Part shown: one piece after another, positions 56,224 through 64,000 of the stretch
How positions within the stretch are numbered: the stretch's first letter is position 1
Layout: every line of letters starts with the position of its first letter
Source: Lachnospiraceae bacterium
Lineage (GTDB): Bacteria > Bacillota > Clostridia > Lachnospirales > Lachnospiraceae
DNA: 64,000 nucleotides
Reading direction: 5' to 3'
Assembly: GCA_017450065.1 (NCBI GenBank)
Contig: JAFSYI010000034.1
Coordinates: forward strand, 46,079-110,078
The notes under the pieces: model-generated
Seen by the model: only the letters and a program-made list of their open reading frames with translations
What the model was told of the DNA's origin: nothing
The model's database searches: none
Program-made: the position numbers and the translations under genes

Positions 56224-57279
56224 GTGAAGGATTTGGTGTTTTCAATTTTATCGGAAAGAGAATACAGGAGCTGGCCCTCATGGCAGGTGATATATGAATG
56301 GGAGGATGTTTTTGCGGATGTATGGTCATGCCCTGTTATACGGATTAAGAGAGGCGCAGGGACCGACATATTTGACAGGTTTACAGAGCGGCTTGGAATA
56401 TCAGGGCTCATATCCCGCAGAGGATATGGAACGGCAGGTGAAAGCTTAAGCCTCCTCTTTGTTATGGAGGCTGACAAATACTACAGACTGCCGGTAAGGG
56501 ATGTCATCCCGGTTTTTCTGGATTTTCCGCTGAATATGGCAGATACAATATCAAGGGTGACAAGGAATATCCCGGTTTTTTTTGTTACCTGTATGGATAT
56601 ATACAGGGTCTTGCTGAACAAAGGCGTAAATAATGTAAAATATATCCCACTGTCGGTTTCGGATATTTATTACAGTGAAAAGGTGCCCGAAAAAACAGTT
56701 GATGTAGTTCAGGTTGGGCGAAAAGATCCTCTGCTGCACGGATACATGCTTGATTACTGCAGTGTACATACTGAAGTCGAGTATATATACCAGACAGATA
56801 ACGGTACATTGGAATACAATTCAACTACAAGGGGTAATCTGGGCAGATTTGAAAAAAGAAGTGATTATATGGAGCTTTTAAAAGCATCACGGATAAGCCT
56901 GGTTTCATCACCGGGATGTGACAGAGATAAGGTAAAGTGGTTCGGAAATATAGATTTCATAACTCCCAGGTTTTATGAAAGTGCCGTGATGTATTGCCAT
57001 ATGCTTGGAAGATACTCGAAAAATGCCGAAGCCGAAGAAACCGGCCTTAACAGAGTATGTGTGAATGTATCGGATAAAGATGAGTTTAACGGGTATATTG
57101 ACCGGTATTTAAATAACGAAGCCCGGGATTGGGGGCCTCAGAGGGAATTTATTAAGAATAATCTGACCGGAGTAAGAGCAGGGAAGATGAAAAAATACTC
57201 GAAGATTTATCTGCTTATAACAGACAGTGAGACAGGACTTATGGATTTGTACCGGGAAGCCGGTAGTCTCAGCACATGA
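56224..57279 (+). CDS. glycosyltransferase-like protein of the polysaccharide locus
   Basis: 351 aa. The central VDVVQVGRKDPLLHGYM and SLVSSPGCDRDK stretches and the C-terminal VNVSDKDEFNGYIDRYL recall GT-B enzymes of the glycosyl-transferase 1 type, but no catalytic motif is clear. The first about 150 residues are unrecognised. The start is GTG with no evident ribosome binding site, 35 nt after the repeat element. It precedes the ABC export genes by 16 nt. Confidence 0.7.
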   Translation: MKDLVFSILSEREYRSWPSWQVIYEWEDVFADVWSCPVIRIKRGAGTDIFDRFTERLGISGLISRRGYGTAGESLSLLFVMEADKYYRLPVRDVIPVFLDFPLNMADTISRVTRNIPVFFVTCMDIYRVLLNKGVNNVKYIPLSVSDIYYSEKVPEKTVDVVQVGRKDPLLHGYMLDYCSVHTEVEYIYQTDNGTLEYNSTTRGNLGRFEKRSDYMELLKASRISLVSSPGCDRDKVKWFGNIDFITPRFYESAVMYCHMLGRYSKNAEAEETGLNRVCVNVSDKDEFNGYIDRYLNNEARDWGPQREFIKNNLTGVRAGKMKKYSKIYLLITDSETGLMDLYREAGSLST

Positions 57280-57295
57280 GAACAGAGGATGACTG

Positions 57296-58132
57296 ATGGA
57301 GTATACAACGCATATAAAAGCAAAAAGCGGTTGGTTTGATATAGATTTAAAGGAATTGTTCCGTTACAGGGATCTGGTTTTTCTCTTTGTCAAAAGAACC
57401 TATACAACAATGTACAAGCAGACTATACTTGGTCCTATGTGGCTTATACTGAATCCGTTGATCACAGTCATGCTATATGCCTTTGTCTTTGGCAGGGTTG
57501 CCGGCTTATCTACGGACGGAGCTCCGTATTTTGCGTTCTATTTATGCAGCAATGCGATCTGGTCGTTCTTTGCGACATGTATAACAGAGACTTCATCAAC
57601 ATTTACCGCAAATGCCGCAATACTGGGCAAGGTTTATTTTCCCAGACTTGTGATGCCGATTTCATCCGTAGTTACGGCTATGCTGAATATGATGATACAA
57701 TTGGGTATTTTGGTATTTGTATTGGTTTATTACGGATTATCGGGCGTGGAGCTTCATATTTCGAGAGCTGTACTTCTGGTTCCGGTACTTATTATCCAGA
57801 CCGGACTGCTTGGACTTGGATGTGGGATAATAGTTGCGGCATTGACAACGAAATACAGGGATCTGGTGATACTTGTGTCATTTGGTGTCCAGCTTTGGAT
57901 GTATGCAAGCCCTGTAGTATATACTTTTTCGCAGATACCTGAGAAATATTTAAGCTTTTATCTGCTTAATCCGATGGCTCCGATCATAACCGTATGGAGG
58001 CATGCGATCCTGGGGACCAAAGGGATACAGGGAATTTACTGGGGCATAAGCTGGCTGATAACGGTAGCTGTTCTGTTTACCGGAATAATACTGTTCAGCA
58101 GGATAGAAAGAACCTTCATGGATACGGTTTGA
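57296..58132 (+). CDS. ABC-2 polysaccharide export permease (Wzm/TagG type)
   Basis: 278 aa with six spans. An amphipathic N-terminus (FRYRDLVFLFVKRTYTTMYK) precedes KQTILGPMWLILNPLITVML, a signature of polysaccharide/teichoic-acid exporters. GQIF-like and NPMAPIITVWRHAILG motifs follow. With the ATPase downstream it moves a lipid-linked glycan across the membrane. GAGG lies 8 nt before the ATG. Confidence 0.93.
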   Translation: MEYTTHIKAKSGWFDIDLKELFRYRDLVFLFVKRTYTTMYKQTILGPMWLILNPLITVMLYAFVFGRVAGLSTDGAPYFAFYLCSNAIWSFFATCITETSSTFTANAAILGKVYFPRLVMPISSVVTAMLNMMIQLGILVFVLVYYGLSGVELHISRAVLLVPVLIIQTGLLGLGCGIIVAALTTKYRDLVILVSFGVQLWMYASPVVYTFSQIPEKYLSFYLLNPMAPIITVWRHAILGTKGIQGIYWGISWLITVAVLFTGIILFSRIERTFMDTV

Positions 58133-58201
58133 GATGATGGCAGGACACATGATCTGTGAGAGAATATGCAGGTGTAAGAGTGAGCGCAGGAAGAAACAGG
58201 A

Positions 58202-59485
58202 ATGTCTGAGACGGTAATAAAGATTGAAAATCTGAAAAAACAATACAGGCTTGGGACGATCGGCGGCAGAACCCTGAATGCAGAGCTTCAGTCGTGGTGG
58301 GCAAGAAAAAGGAGAAAGGAAGATCCGAATTTAAGGATTGGTGAAGAAAGATCCGATTACGGCAAACCTTTTTGGGCATTGAAGGGGATAGACCTGGAAG
58401 TGAAAAAGGGAGAGGCTCTGGGAATAATAGGAGCGAACGGAGCAGGTAAATCAACTTTCCTAAAGATATTGTCAAGAGTGACCGCACCGACAGAAGGAGA
58501 TATCTGGCTTAATGGAAGGGTTGCTTCCATGCTTGAAGTAGGAACGGGCTTTCATGGCGAACTTACGGGCCGCGAGAATATCTATATGAACGGAGCAATC
58601 CTCGGCATGACTAAGAAAGAAGTGGATCGGAAGATTGAGTCGATAATTGATTTTTCCGAATGCCGTGAGTTCATTGATACACCTGTGAAGAGGTATTCAT
58701 CCGGTATGTACGTAAAGCTTGCATTTGCTGTAGCCTCCCATCTTGACGCCGAGATCATGGTAATGGATGAGGTACTTGCAGTCGGGGATATGAAATTCCA
58801 GAAGAAATGCCTTGGCAGAATGGGAGACGAGGCAAGGAGCGGCAGAACAGTGCTGTATGTATCCCACAATATGGCAACCATAAGAAATCTTTGTACGAGA
58901 TGTATAGTGCTGGATAAAGGAGCGCTTATATTTGACGGAAATGTGGAAGAAGCTATAGGTGTTTACAGAGCGGAACTGGTTAAAGATGATCTGTTGCTTA
59001 GGATTGAATGCAAGGATATGCTGCGAAGAAATAGGCTGGGAATGAAAAGTCATATTTCCACGTTTGAATTCTGCGATGTGGATATTCCGGAATATCTTGC
59101 AGGAGATACAATGCTGTTTTCGGTATACTGGTATAATCCGGAGCAAATCAGGGATGCCATAGCAAGAATAACCATAAAAACTGCGGAAGACGAACTGATT
59201 GCCACTTCTGAATCTCAGATTATGCATAATGTGGGGAGTGGAGATCATATAACGCGTTTTAGGTTTAATACCAAAAATCTTGTGGATGGAATGTACAAGC
59301 TGGTTTTTTCCATTTCTGAAATCAATGAATTTGCCCAAACAGAGCTTTTGGATGAGATACCACAGGTAATATCCTTCAGGATAATTGAAAAAGATCTGTA
59401 TAAAAACCAAAAGGCGAGGTGGATAAAGTCATATTGGGGAAATATAAGACTGGATCCTATGACAGCAGAGGATATAACTGTATGA
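58202..59485 (+). CDS. ABC polysaccharide export ATPase with Wzt-like C-terminal domain
   Basis: 427 aa. Walker A is GANGAGKST near residue 79, the signature KRYSSGMYVKLAFAVASH follows, and Walker B is MVMDEVLAVGD. Residues about 265-427 form a beta-rich extension like the Wzt C-domain that recognises the modified glycan end before export. The next gene overlaps by 4 nt (ATGA). Confidence 0.94.
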   Translation: MSETVIKIENLKKQYRLGTIGGRTLNAELQSWWARKRRKEDPNLRIGEERSDYGKPFWALKGIDLEVKKGEALGIIGANGAGKSTFLKILSRVTAPTEGDIWLNGRVASMLEVGTGFHGELTGRENIYMNGAILGMTKKEVDRKIESIIDFSECREFIDTPVKRYSSGMYVKLAFAVASHLDAEIMVMDEVLAVGDMKFQKKCLGRMGDEARSGRTVLYVSHNMATIRNLCTRCIVLDKGALIFDGNVEEAIGVYRAELVKDDLLLRIECKDMLRRNRLGMKSHISTFEFCDVDIPEYLAGDTMLFSVYWYNPEQIRDAIARITIKTAEDELIATSESQIMHNVGSGDHITRFRFNTKNLVDGMYKLVFSISEINEFAQTELLDEIPQVISFRIIEKDLYKNQKARWIKSYWGNIRLDPMTAEDITV

Positions 59486-61350
59486 AAAGGTTGTATATAT
59501 GGGGATGGTGGCAGGGAAACAATCTGGGTGACAATTGGATAAAAAAAGTATTGTCAGATATATTTCCCGAAGCAGAATTTTTAGATACAAGCGTGCAGCG
59601 ATTTGCAAAGAACAGCTTTGTGATCTGTGGCGGCGGCGGTTTGTTTATATATGATGTTATAAGTCCGTGGGATAATGTGCAATCGAATATTGAATATGGG
59701 ATTCTCGGATTGGGCGCTGAATTTCCACATGAAAGTATGAATGCGGTGAACTTATACAAAGGCTCCAGATTTTTCTACGTTCGTGATCAATACTCTTTGG
59801 ATTGTATGCATATTGAAAAAGCAGACAGATCTTACGATCTGACATTTGCAATGCCGCTGCGTTTCGGCAATACCGATGAGGTAAGTGACCGTAAAGTTTT
59901 TTTTGTCTGGCGTGACGGACAGGAATTATTGGATAATGATAAATTCCGTGATTATATTAAAGCATATGATAACTCCGCATATCAAATATGGAAATCAAAG
60001 CTAAATCTGTTTTTTGACGAAATAAAGGAGGATGATTTTCAGACAGATGAGAATAACATTGAAGAACGTATATCCGACTGTGGATTTGTTGTATCGGGAA
60101 GATATCATGGCATAGTGGCCGCAATCCAAAAAGGAATACCGTTCATTGCGATAGATATATGCCCCAAGATAAGGGCATTGCTTGAAGAATGCGGTTTGGA
60201 TGAGTACTGTATAAAGATTTCGGAGACAGACAAAATAGAATCCCTTATTCTAAAAGCGCGTAAGGATACAGGGAAGATAAGGGATATGGAACACAGATAT
60301 GCAGAGACCGCTCATGCTGCTTTGTCAAAGCATATATTAAATGCCAAACTGGAGATACTCAAGGTTTTACGTCCGCTTAGGATAATTCATTACGGATCTT
60401 ACTGGATGAAGGAAAATGATGTGGTAAATACAATGTCAGACGATCTGCAGGAGCTTTGCAGGCTTAAAAAGATTGATCTGAGATCATACGGGAAACATCC
60501 AAGCAGAAGAATAGCATCAAGTATCGACACCCCAAACGGTAAACAGTGCAGACTGAGCACAAGGATGATATTAAAGGACGTGAAAAGAAACAGGGCTGAT
60601 GCTGTAATACTGAATTCAGGAGGTCTTCACCTTGAGGATGTGGCATATTCCCGTTTGAAAAAAAATAATGTGATAACAGTTGGGATATCATTGTCGGATC
60701 CGGACGTTTTTCCGTATAACGGAAAGCTTTATGCGGATAAATTTGCCCTTTTTTATACAAATTCAAGATATTCGCTTTTAAATGAGTATCCGGCCACCGG
60801 GGCAAATATCAGGATCATGCCATTTGCAGCGTCTGTAAAGCATCACTATTATATGCCTGAAGTTGAACGCAGGTATGATATTGTTGTGGTTGCACATGCG
60901 AGGAAAGAAAGATTGGAGGTTATCAGGAGGCTGGAGACTCTGTGTAATGTAGGGACCTATGGTAGCGGATGGCCTCATTCCCTTGGGACAGTGAATGGCC
61001 GTGAGCACGTAAGAGCAATAAATAGTGGAAAAATGTATGTTTCATTTTCAAGGACCGTAGCAGGATTTGATAATGTCAAGGTTGGACTTTTTGAAGCTAT
61101 GGCATGTAATCAGGTAGTGATAACATCCTATATGGATGAACTGCAGGATTATTTCGAGGTGGGCAAGGAAATCCTATGCTACAGAAGTGAGGATGAGTTA
61201 TATGATATAGTTAAGTATTATCTGGAACATGTTGATGAGAGGGAAGCTGTAAGAGAAAAAGGATATAAGCGCTTCCTTAACGATCACACCTATGAAAAAA
61301 GATGGAATAACGTCCTTATGGATACATATAAGATTAAAGGATTATTATAA
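59482..61350 (+). CDS. polysaccharide pyruvyltransferase fused to a glycosyltransferase domain
   Basis: 622 aa. Residues 1-300 resemble polysaccharide pyruvyl transferases (IWGWWQGNNLGDNWI, VICGGGGLF, FVVSGRYHGIVAAIQKGIPF). Residues about 305-622 resemble the CgeB/GT1-type glycosyltransferase fold (VISLSDPD-like region, YDIVVVAHARKERLEVI, VGLFEAMACNQVVI). It may add pyruvate ketals and a sugar to the exported glycan. It starts at an ATGA overlap with the exporter ATPase, which excludes an upstream in-frame start 63 nt earlier. Confidence 0.83.
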   Translation: MKRLYIWGWWQGNNLGDNWIKKVLSDIFPEAEFLDTSVQRFAKNSFVICGGGGLFIYDVISPWDNVQSNIEYGILGLGAEFPHESMNAVNLYKGSRFFYVRDQYSLDCMHIEKADRSYDLTFAMPLRFGNTDEVSDRKVFFVWRDGQELLDNDKFRDYIKAYDNSAYQIWKSKLNLFFDEIKEDDFQTDENNIEERISDCGFVVSGRYHGIVAAIQKGIPFIAIDICPKIRALLEECGLDEYCIKISETDKIESLILKARKDTGKIRDMEHRYAETAHAALSKHILNAKLEILKVLRPLRIIHYGSYWMKENDVVNTMSDDLQELCRLKKIDLRSYGKHPSRRIASSIDTPNGKQCRLSTRMILKDVKRNRADAVILNSGGLHLEDVAYSRLKKNNVITVGISLSDPDVFPYNGKLYADKFALFYTNSRYSLLNEYPATGANIRIMPFAASVKHHYYMPEVERRYDIVVVAHARKERLEVIRRLETLCNVGTYGSGWPHSLGTVNGREHVRAINSGKMYVSFSRTVAGFDNVKVGLFEAMACNQVVITSYMDELQDYFEVGKEILCYRSEDELYDIVKYYLEHVDEREAVREKGYKRFLNDHTYEKRWNNVLMDTYKIKGLL

Positions 61351-61382
61351 AAGCAGAATAATGTATATCGGAGTATGTAACA

Positions 61383-62489
61383 GTGATTAAAGCTTTGATC
61401 GTTTTCGGTACGCGGCCGGAAGCAATAAAAATGTGCCCGCTGGTACTTGAATTAAAAAAACATAAAGAGATTAAGTGCGTTGTATGCCTGACCGGACAGC
61501 ACAGGGAAATGCTTTCCCAGGTCATGAATGCGTTTGATATAACGGCGGATCACAATCTGTGCATAATGGAGACAAATCAGACCATTACAGATATAACTAC
61601 GTCTGTTCTTAAGGGACTGGAGCCGGTACTTAAAATCGAAAAACCGGATATTGTCCTGGTACACGGAGATACGACTACATCCTATGCTGCGGCGATGGCA
61701 GCGTTTTACCGGCAGATACCTGTCGGTCATGTTGAAGCCGGACTCAGGACGGGAAATATATATCTTCCGTTTCCAGAGGAAATGAACAGGATGCTTACAG
61801 ACAGGATAGCGACATATCATTTTGCACCTACAGAACAGAACAGGGCTAATCTGGAGAGTGAAGGAATAACCGGTAATGTTTTTGTAACCGGAAACACCGT
61901 GATGGATGCATTCGCGTATACGGTCAGAGATGATTACAGATTTCATGAAGAGAAGCTGAACAGGATTGACTGTGAACAGAACAGGGTGGTCCTTGTTACG
62001 GCTCACAGAAGGGAGAATCTGGGACAGCCGCTCTGCGATATATGTGATGCCGTGAAGAAACTTGCAGAGAACAATAATGATATAAAGTATGTCTATCCGG
62101 TTCATCTTAATCCTGCGGTAAGAAATACAGTTTACGGAATGCTGTCTGACACGGACAATATTATTCTTACGGATCCTGTTGACGTATGGGATATGCATAA
62201 TCTGCTGGCAAGATGCTATATGGTTTTGACCGATTCGGGAGGACTTCAGGAGGAAGCGCCGCATTTTGGCAAGCCGGTTCTCGTATTGAGAACTGAGACC
62301 GAACGGCCTGAGGCAGTGAAGGCCGGAACGGTAAGGGTCATAGGAGTAGATAAACACATTATTATAGAAGAAACAGAAAGACTGCTGTCGGATGACGCGG
62401 CATACGGGCTTATGTCAAAGGCCGTTAACCCTTATGGGGATGGTCATGCATGCGAAAGGATAGCAGATATACTCAGGTCGCTTGTCTGA
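61383..62489 (+). CDS. wecB: UDP-N-acetylglucosamine 2-epimerase (non-hydrolysing)
   Basis: 368 aa. It converts UDP-GlcNAc to UDP-ManNAc. Signatures: FGTRPEAIKMCPLV, CLTGQHREML, HGDTTTSYAAAMAAFY, GHVEAGLRTGNIYLPFPEEMNR and TDSGGLQEEAPHFGKPVL. The start is GTG. UDP-ManNAc could feed the GT26 enzyme at 36 kb. The 3' end overlaps the convergent GT2 gene by 17 nt. Confidence 0.96.
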   Translation: MIKALIVFGTRPEAIKMCPLVLELKKHKEIKCVVCLTGQHREMLSQVMNAFDITADHNLCIMETNQTITDITTSVLKGLEPVLKIEKPDIVLVHGDTTTSYAAAMAAFYRQIPVGHVEAGLRTGNIYLPFPEEMNRMLTDRIATYHFAPTEQNRANLESEGITGNVFVTGNTVMDAFAYTVRDDYRFHEEKLNRIDCEQNRVVLVTAHRRENLGQPLCDICDAVKKLAENNNDIKYVYPVHLNPAVRNTVYGMLSDTDNIILTDPVDVWDMHNLLARCYMVLTDSGGLQEEAPHFGKPVLVLRTETERPEAVKAGTVRVIGVDKHIIIEETERLLSDDAAYGLMSKAVNPYGDGHACERIADILRSLV

Positions 62490-63339
62490 AGGATTCTTTC
62501 AGACGGGCTTTGATCCTGCTTAATGTATACTCCAGTCGGAAAGACGGATCGATGGAATAAAAACGCTTTAACAGCGCATCGTTTTCGGAGCTGTTATGAT
62601 AATAGAGCATGGAGAAGAAAAGACGGTGCCTGTCATGCCGGGTAAGGCATTTGGAATACAGGAAGTCAAAGTGCTTATCAAGAACTCTGTATGTCTGCTT
62701 AAGAATGTCGTTTAATCGCGTTGCCGTCAGACTTTCGTCATGAATTCGGTAGTCATAGAGGCTTTCGCTTATGTGGTACAGAGTGCCGGATTTATAGCAT
62801 CTTAGGAAGAATTCGTAATCCTCCGCAAGAAACAGGTCGGGATCATATTCTCCAACTGTTTGGGCGAAGCCTCTCCTGTAGAGGAAGCAGGCGCCGATCA
62901 CATTGCGGAACCGCAGTTCGTCCGGTTCATCCTTCGGAGATTCTTTGATCCGGGTTCCGTCGGGACCGATAACCGTATTATCTGCGTAGACGAGATCGAT
63001 TCCCTTATTTTCATCCAATATCCGTGCCATTTTCCCGAGTGCATCTGAGTGGTACAGGTTATCGTCGGATGTCCATGTCAGGTATTCGCCCGTTGCGGAA
63101 GCGAATCCTATATTAAGCGAGACAGGGAGTTTACGGTTTTCTTCATTATTTATTATCTTTATGCGTTCATCGCTGTCCGCATATTGTTTAATGGTTTCAA
63201 GAGTATTGTCGGTTGAATGATCGTTCACGATTATCAGTTCCCAGTTGCTGTACGTCTGGCCGATTATGCTGTCTATCGATCTGCCGATCCTCTTTTCACC
63301 GTTATATACAGGCAGAACGATACTTATCAGGTTGTTCAT
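62473..63339 (-). CDS. GT2-family glycosyltransferase
   Basis: 288 aa GT-A enzyme. ISIVLPVYNGEKRIGRSI is followed by IIVNDHSTDNT and the DXD-like TSDDNLYHSD. A conserved AEDYEFFLR follows near residue 180. It is transcribed toward wecB and overlaps its stop region. The ATG at 63339 has GGGAGAG upstream on the minus strand; an ATG 30 nt earlier was judged less likely. The intergenic DNA from 63340 to 63476 shows nothing recognisable. Confidence 0.9.
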   Translation of the reverse strand: MNNLISIVLPVYNGEKRIGRSIDSIIGQTYSNWELIIVNDHSTDNTLETIKQYADSDERIKIINNEENRKLPVSLNIGFASATGEYLTWTSDDNLYHSDALGKMARILDENKGIDLVYADNTVIGPDGTRIKESPKDEPDELRFRNVIGACFLYRRGFAQTVGEYDPDLFLAEDYEFFLRCYKSGTLYHISESLYDYRIHDESLTATRLNDILKQTYRVLDKHFDFLYSKCLTRHDRHRLFFSMLYYHNSSENDALLKRFYSIDPSFRLEYTLSRIKARLKESFRQAT

Positions 63340-63476
63340 TATGATGTTACTCTCCCGTATCGTTATCATGACTGTATTATATTATACATGGGACCATAAC
63401 GCTACTATCCTTTTTCCCGCTTATGGCTCCGGGATTTCCCGGCTCATTATGAACCGTCACGGGAATTACTGTTATA

Positions 63477-63507
63477 TATAGTGAACGAATTTAATTCGTT
63501 CACTATA
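63477..63507. repeat. perfect 31-bp palindrome related to the 56-kb repeat
   Basis: TATAGTGAACGAATT (63477-63491), a single T, then AATTCGTTCACTATA (63493-63507). It shares its arm with the outer hairpins at 56065-56189, so both belong to one repeat family, one on each side of the export/epimerase genes. Confidence 0.85.
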
Positions 63508-63573
63508 GTTTGCCTAAATCTTCTATATATAATGGATGCTGCAAAGAACAGATAATAAATAACTAAGTTTTTT

Positions 63574-63602
63574 AAAAAATCCCTTGCAATGGGGGATTTT
63601 TT
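63574..63602. terminator. terminator-like hairpin overlapping the rpsJ promoter
   Basis: AAAAAATCCC (63574-63583) and GGGATTTTTT (63593-63602) pair perfectly with loop TTGCAATGG. The rpsJ -35 lies in the loop. No gene ends just upstream on either strand, so it may insulate the ribosomal operon or influence the promoter. Confidence 0.55.
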
Positions 63603-63612
63603 CGTGTATACT
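63584..63612 (+). promoter_or_regulatory. promoter of the S10 ribosomal-protein operon
   Basis: TTGCAA (63584-63589) and TATACT (63607-63612) are spaced by 17 nt, with an A/T-tract resembling an UP element upstream. Confidence 0.8.
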
Positions 63613-63940
63613 AGCGTTTGCTGTGACATTGATAGCTATGAAGCGTGAGGTTACACTGCCCACGAGCTTGTCTCGGGGGAGCCCGCCGGCTTTGAGGCAT
63701 CAGAAGAATCCGTTAGGATTCTTCCCTTGTATAGTGGAGGGTATGTGATAGTTCCGTGGAGCGAATGTCAAGTTAGGAAACTGGCGACAAGTCACTGTAC
63801 GAGATCAATAGTCTGCGAGAGCAGAAACGACGTGTGGAAGTCGATAAAGGCTGTGAGTCTTTAGGACACACACGGGAGAGTGTACAGTCACCGCTTGTCG
63901 TACTTATCAATAAAAGTGCGAAAAGGAGGCGACTTTTTTT
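63613..63940 (+). promoter_or_regulatory. structured 5' leader of the S10 operon
   Basis: About 320 nt with many nested stems. GAAGAATCC/GGATTCTTC is at 63703-63724. A multibranch domain is closed by CGACAAG (63785-63791)/CTTGTCG (63894-63900) and ACTGTAC (63794-63800)/GTACAGT (63882-63888). It encloses CTGC-GAGA-GCAG (63813-63824) and CGAC/GTCG (63828-63843). A last hairpin (63912-63937) holds AGGAGG in its loop and is followed by T residues just before the ATG. The position fits autoregulation of the operon by ribosomal protein L4, as known for S10 leaders in other bacteria; that assignment is inference. Confidence 0.75.
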
Positions 63941-64000
63941 ATGGCAACTCAGGTAATGAGAATCACACTTAAGGCTTATGATCATCAGCTGGTGGATGCA
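63941..64000 (+). CDS. rpsJ: 30S ribosomal protein S10, 5' part only
   Basis: The first 20 codons (MATQVMRITLKAYDHQLVDA) match the conserved S10 start. The gene continues beyond the window and is expected to head the S10-spc operon. AGGAGG lies 12 nt upstream in the loop of a small hairpin. Confidence 0.93.
   Translation, partial: MATQVMRITLKAYDHQLVDA

Noticed and set aside
1-64000. tRNA, rRNA, CRISPR, prophage or transposase genes
   Set aside because: None recognised on either strand by reading; a dedicated covariance-model scan would be needed to exclude small RNAs.

Overview
The window looks like chromosome of an anaerobic, flagellated Firmicute of the class Clostridia, most likely family Lachnospiraceae (Butyrivibrio/Roseburia-like). 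This is inferred from sigma-A-type promoters (TTGnnn-17-TATAnT), AGGAGG ribosome binding sites, the flagellar rod set next to mbl, the comFC-yvyF pair, the CdaA/CdaR pair, YesM/YesN-type sugar regulation and overall protein character. No species can be assigned from sequence alone. No rRNA, tRNA, CRISPR array, prophage or IS transposase was seen.

Layout: 1-580 is the end of an alpha/beta hydrolase gene on the minus strand. 857-18426 is housekeeping and flagellar: secA, prfB, uvrA, mbl, two rod proteins, a rod-binding protein, recD2, comFC, yvyF, two unknown membrane proteins, cdaA and cdaR. ptsH, leuA (type 2), glf and an esterase follow. 22820-31734 is a carbohydrate-uptake region: lipoprotein, solute-binding protein, two permeases, sensor kinase, AraC-type response regulator and a secreted GH43-like lipoprotein. 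31831-33705 (minus) is an unusual soluble chemoreceptor fused to a sugar-binding domain. A split HMA protein and a Zn/Cd-type P-ATPase follow. 36328-41784 holds cell-envelope genes: a chimeric GT26 glycosyltransferase, plsY, a membrane FKBP-type isomerase and an O-antigen-ligase-like protein.

41974-45147 encodes an AAC(3)-like acyltransferase fused to a DUF4910 peptidase-like domain, then an acyl carrier protein and a MaoC-type hydratase. A sirtuin, the rpsF-ssb-rpsR operon, an acyl-CoA synthetase, an AGCS symporter and bioY come next. 51198-63339 is a surface-polysaccharide locus: an Alg14/Alg13-like pair, several glycosyltransferases, a Wzm/Wzt-type ABC exporter, a pyruvyltransferase-glycosyltransferase fusion and wecB. 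The window ends with the first 20 codons of rpsJ behind a roughly 330-nt structured leader.

Working together: glf (UDP-Galf), wecB (UDP-ManNAc), the GT26 enzyme (a family using UDP-ManNAc), the O-antigen-ligase-like protein and the ABC exporter plausibly serve one envelope-glycan programme. The sugar ABC transporter, two-component system and GH43-like enzyme form a polysaccharide-use unit.

The least ordinary items are the AAC(3)-DUF4910/ACP/MaoC group, the TM-less chemoreceptor-binding-protein fusion, the CoA_binding_3-like/GT26 chimera, a glycosyltransferase gene frameshifted in an A-run, the S10-operon leader, and two families of hairpin-rich intergenic repeats (28707-28844; 56065-56189 with 63477-63507).
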